A DNA stretch of 52,283 bases from JAHBXC01 sp964350875. Its GTDB lineage: Bacteria; Planctomycetota; Phycisphaerae; Phycisphaerales; UBA1924. Below are positions 44,040 through 52,283 of the stretch, piece after piece. The translations under genes and the position numbers were made by a program. Every line of letters starts with the position of its first letter. Positions within the stretch are counted from its first letter, which is position 1. The stretch is from assembly GCA_964350875.1 (NCBI GenBank), contig CAYGLT010000007.1:1-52283 (forward strand), read 5' to 3'. A model generated the notes under the pieces. It did not search any database. It was not told the origin of the DNA and saw only the letters and a program-made list of their open reading frames with translations.

Positions 44040-44798
44040 GTGACCAACGCCGCCGCTGATGTGCTAGCGATCCCCGTCGGGCCTCTGCCCGTCCCGCCGC
44101 GTGCGCGCACCGTGCTGGTTTTCGGGGGGACTTTCGACCCGCCTCACCGCGGGCATGTCGAACTGCCGAGCATGGTCCGTCAGAAGGTAGGCGCCGACTG
44201 GATCCTGTATGTGCCGGCGGCCCTCTCGCCGCTCAAGAAGGACAACCCGCTCGCCAGCGATTCCGACCGCGTGGAGATGCTCCGCCTGGCGCTGCTGGAT
44301 CGCGGCGAGACGAACGCCGCGGTCGCGACGCTGGAACTCGACCGGGCCCGCGAGAGCGACGCGACGGACGAACTGCACCCTCGCAAGCCGAGTTACACGC
44401 TGGACACCCTGCGCTACATGCGTCGGGAACTGGGCGAGCGTGCGACGCTGCGGCTGTTGATCGGGGCCGATCAGGCGGCGCAGTTCCACAAGTGGCGTGA
44501 GCCGCGCGAGATCATCCGCATCGCCGAACCGCTGGTGATGCTGCGCACGCCCATGGAGACGGTCGATCGGCTGATGGAGGCGCTGGCGCCGCACTGGACA
44601 GAGCCCGAACTGGCCGAGTGGCGTTCGCGGGTCGTTGAGGTGCCGGTGGTGGACGCCGAGGCGACCAAGATCCGCGCGGCGTTGCTGAAGGACGGGCCCG
44701 AGTCGCCCCTGCTGGATCAGGTGCTGCCCCCCGCGGTGCTCCGGGAGATCCGGGGACGCGGGATCTATGCGAACGCGAAGGGTTCATCGGCCGAGTGA
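44040..44798 (+). CDS. nadD: Nicotinate-nucleotide adenylyltransferase
   Basis: 252 residues using the GTG at 44040, which has AGGAG seven bases upstream; an ATG at 43968 would add 24 Arg/Gly-rich residues. NadD adenylates nicotinate mononucleotide in NAD synthesis. Seen: VFGGTFDPPHRGHVELPSMV (G-G-T-F-D-P-x-H-x-G-H), WILYVPAALSPLKKDNP, RLLIGADQAAQFHKWREPRE (G-x-D-x-x-x-x-x-x-x-W) and a C-terminal VDAEATKIRAALL, where the family usually has S-S-T-x-I-R; the Ser-Ser is replaced by Glu-Ala, an oddity in an otherwise normal enzyme. Confidence 0.92.
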   Translation: MTNAAADVLAIPVGPLPVPPRARTVLVFGGTFDPPHRGHVELPSMVRQKVGADWILYVPAALSPLKKDNPLASDSDRVEMLRLALLDRGETNAAVATLELDRARESDATDELHPRKPSYTLDTLRYMRRELGERATLRLLIGADQAAQFHKWREPREIIRIAEPLVMLRTPMETVDRLMEALAPHWTEPELAEWRSRVVEVPVVDAEATKIRAALLKDGPESPLLDQVLPPAVLREIRGRGIYANAKGSSAE

Positions 44799-44894
44799 GG
44801 CAACCATCGGGCGGCGGCGTCCGTATTCTGGGAGAGGTCGGCCGCCGGGCCGATGATGATCCGGGGACTCTGACTCTGAGGAAGGAGCAGGCGT

Positions 44895-45683
44895 ATGCGG
44901 GGCACGAACTTGAGCATCACGGCGGGCTTGGTCGGCGCGTTGACGCTGGCGGCCGGCATGGCGACGACGGCGATCGCGCAGGACGGCGCTGCTGACACGG
45001 CTCGTCCCGCGCGGCGCGTCATGGTCAACCCCGACCCGCGCGTGCAGACCCTGCGCGACATGCAGAAGCGCGTCACCGTCGAACTCGACGAGGCGCGGCT
45101 CGAAGATGTCATGATGTTCCTTGAGCAGGCGGGCAATGTCCAGTTCGACATCGCGTGGCTCGACAGCGACAACCCTATCGGGATCGACAAGGACGCGCTC
45201 GTCACTGTCAACGCGCGGAACATGACCATCCAGAGTCTGCTCGACTTCGCGCTCGACAGAACGGGCGACGAGTTCAATCAGGCCACATGGCAACTCACGG
45301 CGGACGGCATCGTGGAGGTCGGCCCGAAGGAATGGCTGAACTCCAAGAAGACCGTCAAGTTGTACGACATTCACGACCTGCTCTTTGTCATCCCCAACTA
45401 CACCGATGTGCCCGAACTCGACCTCGACGCGGTGCTCCAGCAGAGCAGCGGCGGGAGCGGCGGACGCGGCGTGTTCCGCGTCGATGACAACGACGACATC
45501 GAGGTTGATGAGGCGGCCCGCGTCCAGGAGATCGTGGACATCATCACCTCCACCGTTGACCCTGAGCAGTGGCAGATCAACGGCGGGACCGGCGCGACGA
45601 TCCGCTTCTACCGCGGTTCGCTGCTCGTCTCGGCGCCCGGGTATATCCACAGGCAACTGGGCGGCTACGACTTTCGGCGGTGA
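44895..45683 (+). CDS. Exported protein with secretin N-domain-like repeats
   Basis: 262 residues. GGAAGGAG precedes the ATG. Signal peptide about 1-29 (ITAGLVGALTLAAGMATTAI). Residues 55-150 resemble the STN/secretin N0 fold: VTVELDEARLEDVMMFLEQA, ARNMTIQSLLDFALDRTGDE and KKTVKLYDIHDLLFVIPNYT, the last being like the strand that leads from N0 to N1. The second half, ARVQEIVDIITSTVDPEQWQ and ATIRFYRGSLLVSAPGYIHR, is like a second ring-building domain. There is no secretin channel. Such short proteins are common in planctomycetes; the partner is unknown. Confidence 0.7.
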   Translation: MRGTNLSITAGLVGALTLAAGMATTAIAQDGAADTARPARRVMVNPDPRVQTLRDMQKRVTVELDEARLEDVMMFLEQAGNVQFDIAWLDSDNPIGIDKDALVTVNARNMTIQSLLDFALDRTGDEFNQATWQLTADGIVEVGPKEWLNSKKTVKLYDIHDLLFVIPNYTDVPELDLDAVLQQSSGGSGGRGVFRVDDNDDIEVDEAARVQEIVDIITSTVDPEQWQINGGTGATIRFYRGSLLVSAPGYIHRQLGGYDFRR

Positions 45684-45776
45684 GAGAGAGCCTGCCGCAC
45701 TCGAACGCGCACCTCGCGGGCCGGATCACACGATCCGGCCCGTGTTCGTTTTGGGGAATTGTTGACCCCCACCCCG

Positions 45777-45807
45777 GCCCTCCCCCATCTTCGATAGGGG
45801 AGGGAGC
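45777..45807. repeat. Intergenic hairpin repeat, copy A
   Basis: 31 bases identical to 47703-47733: an 8-bp inverted repeat CCCTCCCC / GGGGAGGG enclosing CATCTTCGATA, whose ATC/GAT can extend the stem. It lies between the ends of the STN-like gene and rimO, which converge. Confidence 0.8.
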
Positions 45808-45812
45808 AAGCG

Positions 45813-47605
45813 TCACCTGACTACCGGCAGAGACATGCGCTTCTCGAGGTCGGTCGACGGGCGTGCGACGAGGTCGTAGCCGTCGGNNNNNNNNNNNNNN
45901 NNNNNNNNNNNNNNNNNNNNNNNNNNNNNNNNNNNNNNNNNNNNNNNNNNNNNNNNNNNNNNNNNNNNNNNNNNNNNNNNNNNNNNGACATGCGCTTCTC
46001 GAGGTCGGTCGACGGGCGTGCGACGAGGTCGTAGCCGTCGGCGCCGACGATCGTGCACCGCACGAGTTCGCCCGGGCTGAGTTTCTCGCGTGAGGCGACG
46101 AAGGTGACCGAGTCGATCTGCGGCGCCTGGAAGTAGGTGCGCCCTCGGTACACATGCGCCTTGCCGACGCCGCCCGAGATGTCGATGTCGGGCGCGGCCT
46201 CGTCGATGAGCACATCGAAGCGCACGCCGGTGTTCTCCGGGTCGGCGGGGTCGAACTGTTCCGCGAGGAACGCGGCCTGCTCGAACGCGATCTCGCGCTG
46301 CAGCGACATGATCTCGTCCTTGCGCCGCGCTTTGACCTCGGCGGGGATCGCGAGATCAGGATTGTCCTCCATCGTGCCGGCGACGGTGCCTTCCTCGTGC
46401 GAGTACTCGAACACGCCCAGCATGTCGAAGCGTGTCTCGTCGATGAACTCGAGGAGGCGCTGGTGGTCTTCCTCGGTCTCGCCCGGGAAGCCGGAGATGA
46501 AGGTCGTGCGGACGGCCATCCCCGGGATGCGCTCGCGCAGGCGTTCGATGAGGTCGCGCTGGTGCTTCGCGCTGACATTGCGGCGCATGGCGCCCAGCAT
46601 GTTGTCGCTCGCGTGCTGGAGCGGGATATCGATGTACTTGAGGATGTTGGGGAGCGACGCGATGGCGTCGATCATCTCGTCGGAGAAGGTGGTGGGGTAG
46701 GCGTACATGAGGCGCACCCATGCCTTGCCCGCGCGCTGGGCGACGACCTCGTCGATCTTCGCGAGGAGCATGGGCAGGCCGCCCATCCCGACGAAGTCCT
46801 TGTCGTGCTTCGCGTTCGCGCGGTTGAATCCGACGCCGATGTCGTCGCCGTAGGAAGTGGTGTCCTGCCCGATGAGGGAGATCTCGAACGCGCCGTCGGC
46901 GAGGAGTTCCTTGACCTCTTCGAGGATGCGGTCGATGGGCTTGGAGCGGAGTTTGCCGCGGATCGACGGGATGGTGCAGAACGCGCAGCGCTGGTTGCAC
47001 CCCTCGGAGATGCGCAGGTACGCGTAGTGGCGCGGGGTGAGGCGGAGCCGCGCGGAATCAGACTCGAAGTAGCCGATGCCCTTGCCGTCCTTGCCCTGGA
47101 CGGTGAGCCCGACGGTGTTCACGCCGCGTGATTTGGCGGCGGTGAGCGCGTTGGCTTCGATCCAGTAAGTGGGTTTGGGCGCTGAGTCGAGGGTGTCGCG
47201 TTCGGACTTGGCGCCGCGCACGGCCTCGACGATCTTGTCGCGGTCGAAGACGCCGATCATGGCGTCGACGCCCGGCGCCCAGTCGAGGATCTTCGCGCGG
47301 TGGCGCTGGACGAGGCACCCGGCGACGATGACGCGCTTGACCTCGCCCGCGGCCTTTTTCTCGAGCGCTTCGTGGATGACGGCGAGGGATTCCTCCTTCG
47401 ACGCTTCGAGGAAGCCGCAGGTGTTCACGACGATGGCGTCGGCGGTCTCGCCCGCTTCGTAGGAGATGGGCATGAGCCCGTCCTCGGCGAGGAGGCCGAG
47501 CATCTTCTCGGAGTCGACGAGGTTCTTGGGGCAGCCCAGAGAGACGAAGGAGACGGTGCGCACATCGCCTTCGGTGGGGGTTGTTGCGGTGGAGGGGGGC
47601 GTCAT
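45813..47605 (-). CDS. rimO: Ribosomal protein S12 methylthiotransferase RimO (interrupted by artefactual gap)
   Basis: RimO is a radical-SAM enzyme with two [4Fe-4S] clusters that adds a methylthio group to an Asp of ribosomal protein S12. The protein opens (from the ATG at 47605) with a short Thr/Pro-rich stretch, then FVSLGCPKNLVDSEKM, VVNTCGFLEASKEES and VIVAGCLVQRH, giving the three N-terminal cluster cysteines. The radical-SAM motif is EGCNQRCAFCTIPSIRGKLR, then the TRAM region near the C-terminus (PENTGVRFDVLIDEAAPDID). If the duplicated 55 bases around the gap are merged, the protein ends DGYDLVARPSTDLEKRMSLP plus VVR and the frame is intact. Confidence 0.95.
45887..45986. other. Assembly gap (100 N) flanked by an identical 55-base repeat
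   Basis: The 55 bases 45832-45886 before the N run are identical to 45987-46041 after it. Both encode the same end of RimO (DGYDLVARPSTDLEKRM). This is the pattern of two contigs that overlap and were scaffolded without merging, so the true sequence probably has neither the N run nor the second copy. Confidence 0.95.
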
Positions 47606-47702
47606 CGGGGAATCGTAGGGGGGCGGGTGACGAGGCAGATGCCTGCGTATGGGTCGCTTGCTGCCTGTCACCGAGCGCGCTGACCATGCCGCCCCCTCCC
47701 CA

Positions 47703-47733
47703 GCCCTCCCCCATCTTCGATAGGGGAGGGAGC
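47703..47733. repeat. Intergenic hairpin repeat, copy B
   Basis: Second copy of the 31-base element of 45777, same orientation, between the rimO start and the end of the next minus-strand gene. Both copies are preceded by a C-rich stretch (CCCC-x-CCCC). It resembles the repeated extragenic palindromes (REP) of other genomes, with only two copies visible here. Confidence 0.8.
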
Positions 47734-47740
47734 GGAGGGA

Positions 47741-49606
47741 TCACCGCATTCTCGCGGCGCCGTCGAGGGTCTCGATCAGGGTCAGGAGCGCCATGGCCGA
47801 GGCGTCGAGGGTGAGGGTCTGGTCCCAGGGGGAATTGCGAACGCCCCAGCGCGAGACCTGCTCGTCCTGCATCATGTGGAGGAGGTCGTCGCCCACGGCC
47901 AGTTGGCGGAGGAATCGCAGGGAGGTCATGAGCCGCGCGAGTTCGGCGGGGAGTTGGTCGCGAGGGGTGAAGCGCGGGTCGAAGGTCATGCGCGCGAGAG
48001 CGGCGGTCGGCCGCGTGCTCTGCGCGGTCGGGAGGGGGTTGCGTCCGGAGGTGAACACGATCCCGCCCACGAGGTCGGCGTTGTCGGGCCCCGCGTCGGC
48101 GAGGGTGAGTTGATGACGCCAGACAACATCGCGGAGTTCGAGGAGCGCGGGAAGCGAGGGGATGTCCGAATCGCCCGTGAGCGCGAGTTCCGCGTCGAGC
48201 AGCCAAGGCATGTACGAGACGAGCGTGCCGGGCGTGGCTTCGCGGAAGAGCGAGCGAACGGCGGCGGTCGCGCGGGCGCGGAGCCTGGCGTCGTCGGGTC
48301 GAGAGCGTGCGGCGTCGGCGAGCGCAAACGCGATGGCGGCGCGCTCGCTCGGGCGCAGGGTTTCGTCCCATCCCTTGTCGGGGTCGAACGCGCCGCGCAC
48401 CGCGAGGAGCGCCGCGACGGTCGGATCGTTCACATTCGTCGGGGGTCGCGGCATGCCGGGAGGTCGCTCGGGCGACGCGCGCACCGCGATGGTGATGAAC
48501 GCGGCGGCGACGGGGTCGTCGAGGGGGTTTGTCTCGCCCTCATCAACCTTGATGAAATCGGCGAAGACGGTCCAGAAGGTGCGCGCGGCGCGGGCCTGGT
48601 TGGCGGCGTCGATCGCGGGCGAGGTCGCGTACCGCGCCAACGCGTAGAGCGCGAGCGCCTGATCGCGAGGGGGGGCGATGACCGGCTCGTGCTTGCCCGT
48701 CCAAGGCTGGTAATCACCGAGGAACCCGAGAGGGCGCTCGCCCGGGAACTGGATCGCGTGCATGCGCTGCGCGAGACCGTTGGCAAACGCCGTGAGTTGG
48801 GCGATCGAGACTTCGGTGGGGTTGATGACGCGGCCGCCGCGGAACAGGAAGACCGGTTCGCGTCCGGCGAGCGGCTGGGCGAGTTGCTGCGCGCGGAACG
48901 AGTAGACGATCGCGTTGTGATCCTTGCGCAGGGACGCGAGATCGACGGGCGGGAGTTCGAGCATCCCGGCGCACGCGCTCAACGCTTCCGCGGCGGTTGA
49001 GTTGGTCGAGAGCATCGTCCCTGGGAAGATCAGCGCGAGTCTGTCGCCCACGCGCATCGCGACGCCGTCAACGCCCGGGTTGAGGCGCAGGGACGCGTCA
49101 GTGAATGAATCACCCAGCAGGGGGGTGAACCGACCCGCGAACTGGATATCGAGGGTGGCGCGCTTGGCGATATCCCGGAGTTGGTCGTCGCGCGTCGCGT
49201 CGCGCTGGGTGGGCGCGCTCTCGATCGCCTGGAGCGCAGCGCCGCGGGCCGCGCCCCACACGAGACTCCCCTCGGGCGAGGACACGGTCGAGCGCCCGAG
49301 CACCTTCCCGTTGAGTCGGAGGGTCACGCAGGCGGCGGTCGTGCCGGGCGGGTCGATGGGCTGGGCTTCGGACGGGACCGAGAACCCGGCGCGGATCCAT
49401 GTGTTGACGGTCCTGTACGCCTCGAGGCACGCGCCGGCGCCCGGGAGCGCCGGGGCCTTGGACTCGACCGCCTGCGCGGGGGCGGCCTCGGACTGGATGG
49501 GCGGAGCGTCCTGTGCCGCGACGGCGTGAGTGAGAACGAGCAACGCGAGGCCCGCGAGGAGCGCGGGTGTTGTCGTGGCGAGACGCGTGGCGTTGCGGAT
49601 GCGCAT
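47741..49606 (-). CDS. Large exported protein, possible AMMECR1-like N-terminal domain
   Basis: 621 residues. Signal peptide about 10-32 (TTPALLAGLALLVLTHAVAA). Residues about 60-220 have the rhythm of an AMMECR1 domain: ACVTLRLNGKVLGRSTVSSP, GAARGAALQAI, LRDIAKRATLDIQF, then LNPGVDGVAMRVGDRLALIF and SALSACAGML-like ALSACAGMLELP. The rest is mostly helical, with RDQALALYALARYA and LAFALADAARSRP, as in alpha/alpha toroids. I cannot name a family with confidence. The GC-rich Ala/Asp/Leu composition matches neighbours. It follows rimO on the same strand, separated by the repeat at 47703. Confidence 0.6.
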   Translation of the reverse strand: MRIRNATRLATTTPALLAGLALLVLTHAVAAQDAPPIQSEAAPAQAVESKAPALPGAGACLEAYRTVNTWIRAGFSVPSEAQPIDPPGTTAACVTLRLNGKVLGRSTVSSPEGSLVWGAARGAALQAIESAPTQRDATRDDQLRDIAKRATLDIQFAGRFTPLLGDSFTDASLRLNPGVDGVAMRVGDRLALIFPGTMLSTNSTAAEALSACAGMLELPPVDLASLRKDHNAIVYSFRAQQLAQPLAGREPVFLFRGGRVINPTEVSIAQLTAFANGLAQRMHAIQFPGERPLGFLGDYQPWTGKHEPVIAPPRDQALALYALARYATSPAIDAANQARAARTFWTVFADFIKVDEGETNPLDDPVAAAFITIAVRASPERPPGMPRPPTNVNDPTVAALLAVRGAFDPDKGWDETLRPSERAAIAFALADAARSRPDDARLRARATAAVRSLFREATPGTLVSYMPWLLDAELALTGDSDIPSLPALLELRDVVWRHQLTLADAGPDNADLVGGIVFTSGRNPLPTAQSTRPTAALARMTFDPRFTPRDQLPAELARLMTSLRFLRQLAVGDDLLHMMQDEQVSRWGVRNSPWDQTLTLDASAMALLTLIETLDGAARMR

Positions 49607-49659
49607 CGTGGGATTCTCGGGCCTTGAGGAGATGGGGGGTCCGTGTAGAAGTTATTCGC

Positions 49660-49687
49660 TTGGAAGCGGCGAAAGTCGCGGTATTCT
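49660..49687 (+). promoter_or_regulatory. Sigma-70-like promoter before the 29-residue gene
   Basis: TTGGAA (49660-49665) and TATTCT (49682-49687) spaced by 16 bases, in a stretch that is AT-richer than the surroundings. The transcript would start about 49694, giving a leader of about 95 bases. Confidence 0.5.
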
Positions 49688-49787
49688 CGGGATGCCGCGC
49701 GCCCGGGCGGTTTGGCGCCGGTCTTGAAGATACAGGGTCGTGGGCGGACGAGCCGCCCGCGACAACGAGAGACGAGAGGAACCTGAT

Positions 49788-49877
49788 ATGCGGACCTTCG
49801 CCGAAATCGTGAGAATGAACGACCATCGCAGGCAGATCGCGATCATCGCCGTTCTGACCTTCATCGCGATGTGCTGA
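49788..49877 (+). CDS. Short peptide gene (29 residues), probably membrane-inserted
   Basis: Begins MRTFAEIVRMNDHRRQ and ends with a hydrophobic IAIIAVLTFIAMC. GAGAGGA lies seven bases before the ATG. A sigma-70-like promoter lies 100 bases upstream and a hairpin terminator follows at 49950, so it sits in its own small transcription unit. It has the form of a basic amphipathic head with a single short membrane segment. Family unknown; too short for most gene finders. Confidence 0.55.
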   Translation: MRTFAEIVRMNDHRRQIAIIAVLTFIAMC

Positions 49878-49949
49878 GCGCGGCGGACGGTCTTTCTGCG
49901 TGTGTGATTGAGACGGCAAGCGGAACCGTGCAACAACCCGACAGAACGG

Positions 49950-49977
49950 AACGCCCGCGGGGAGACTCGCGGGCGTT
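49950..49977 (+). terminator. Hairpin terminator after the 29-residue gene
   Basis: Perfect 10-bp stem AACGCCCGCG / CGCGGGCGTT with an 8-base loop, followed by GTTGTTG. Confidence 0.7.
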
Positions 49978-49992
49978 GTTGTTCGGGGAACG

Positions 49993-50021
49993 AAAAACCC
50001 GCGAGGGGTGAACCTCGCGGG
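49993..50021 (-). terminator. Intrinsic terminator of rpsA
   Basis: On the minus strand, CCCGCGAGG / CCTCGCGGG (9 bp, 6-base loop) is followed by TTTTT, 31 bases after the rpsA stop. It converges with the terminator at 49950. Confidence 0.85.
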
Positions 50022-50051
50022 CGTGGTGGAATCAGATTGTGCCGACCGAGA

Positions 50052-51833
<1,782 letters not shown>

Positions 51834-52080
51834 GTTGTGCGTGGGTCCTTTCGCCTGCGGCGGCTTCTCCTCGATGCCGTGCCGCTGGCCCCGTTTTGGT
51901 CCGGCCGGGACGCCGTACCCCTCTGGGGCGGTTGAGGTCTCTCCGCGTGGGGCGGCGCGACGATCGCGGCGCCTGAGGTCCAGCGGGCCGGAATGGTAGC
52001 GGCGGGGCCGGTCGGGACAAACGGAAATATCGCCCATTTGGGGCGGTTTGCCCCCGGTTTGCCCCGGCTTAGCGGGTTCT
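51834..52080. other. Intergenic region upstream of rpsA
   Basis: 247 bases, no gene recognised. It should hold the rpsA promoter; a stretch of lower GC content with CCGTTTGTCCCGACC-type sequence is present on the minus strand, but I cannot place -35 and -10 boxes with confidence. A plus-strand frame here is Gly/Pro/Arg-rich and looks non-coding. Confidence 0.5.
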
Positions 52081-52283
52081 TTACGCGTCCGGGCCGAGCA
52101 GGATCCGCCTGTGAGGGACCGCCAGGGGCGGATCGCCCGCAAGAAGCGCGGCCCGGGACGCTGCCCGGAGGGCGCCGGCAGGGGGGACTACCGGGGCGTA
52201 CTCGAAGACGGAGAACTCCACGATGCGGCTGCTGGTGACGCGCGTGAACGACTCGCGCTCGGCGAGGTCGCGCGCACGGACGG
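52081..52283 (-). CDS. 3' end of an unidentified gene
   Basis: The last 66 codons of a minus-strand frame that enters from the window edge and stops with TAA at 52081-52083. The readable part has a normal residue mix: RESFTRVTSSRIVEFSVFEY, then APVVPPAGALRAASRAALLA and HRRILLGPDA. Alternative frames are Arg/Pro-rich or stop early, which favours this one. Family not recognised; rpsA lies downstream on the same strand after 247 bases. Confidence 0.55.
   Translation of the reverse strand, partial: VRARDLAERESFTRVTSSRIVEFSVFEYAPVVPPAGALRAASRAALLAGDPPLAVPHRRILLGPDA

Noticed and set aside
45832..46041. The 55-base direct repeat as an attachment site or target duplication
   Set aside because: Both copies are coding for the same RimO end, directly at the edges of an N run; contig overlap explains it without an element.
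51993..52238. Plus-strand 81-codon frame near the window end
   Set aside because: Gly/Pro/Arg-rich, no ribosome binding site, and it overlaps a better minus-strand coding frame.

Overview
The window is a GC-rich (about two-thirds G+C by eye) bacterial chromosome segment, most likely from a planctomycete of the Phycisphaerae/Phycisphaerales type. The evidence is a set of exported proteins ending in short 'P-x-P-G-A ... RRRR' sorting tails (PEP-CTERM-like), two proteins with nearly identical C-terminal dockerin-like repeat pairs (NFTDLN), a stand-alone pseudopilin of the ALLIGILLPAL type, and a single long flagellar gene block. The taxonomic call is an inference; no rRNA gene is present.

Layout. 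1-1757 (minus): the start of an RlmE-type 23S rRNA 2'-O-methyltransferase and an exported beta-helix protein. 1863-25921 (plus): an almost uninterrupted flagellar operon, flgB-flgC-fliE-fliF-fliG-fliH-fliI-fliJ-(MotE-like)-fliK-flgD-(flagellar operon protein)-flgE-(FliL-like)-fliN-fliO-fliP-fliQ-fliR-flhB-flhA-flhF-flhG-(small membrane protein)-fliA. Many genes overlap by 4 bases (ATGA/GTGA). It encodes the basal body MS ring and switch, rod and hook parts, hook-length control, the export ATPase and gate, the FlhF/FlhG placement GTPase/ATPase pair and the flagellar sigma factor. fliM, motA/motB, filament and P/L-ring genes are not here. 25950-35449: housekeeping genes (folK with its 5' end lost in an assembly gap, a DUF4139 protein, a large FAD/Fe-S oxidoreductase, tRNA-His, an MgtC-like protein, a DUF1328 peptide, pckA, a SAM methyltransferase). 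35474-43073: an island of exported or surface proteins (choice-of-anchor-A, a matrixin-like metalloprotease, two lamin-tail-domain proteins, a pseudopilin). 43170-52283: tRNA-Glu, nadD, a secretin-N-domain-like exported protein, rimO, a large exported protein, a 29-residue peptide gene, rpsA and the 3' end of an unidentified gene.

Three runs of 100 N mark assembly gaps, in fliH, before folK and in rimO. The rimO gap is flanked by the same 55 bases on both sides and looks like an unmerged contig overlap, not missing DNA.

The most unusual signal is compositional. The palindromes ACGT and AGCT are almost absent: I find 2 and 6 copies by eye where roughly 150 of each would be expected from base composition, and three of those eight copies lie in tRNA genes. 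Codon choice bends around this: Asp, Asn, His and Tyr codons switch from C-ending to T-ending before Val, and Glu, Gln and Lys codons switch from G-ending to A-ending before Leu. This is what long-term selection by a restriction or other DNA-targeting system would leave. Secondary signals are sigma-54-like sites before flgB and fliF, a shared element upstream of two exported proteins, a repeated hairpin flanking rimO, and G-tracts in fliK and fliP.
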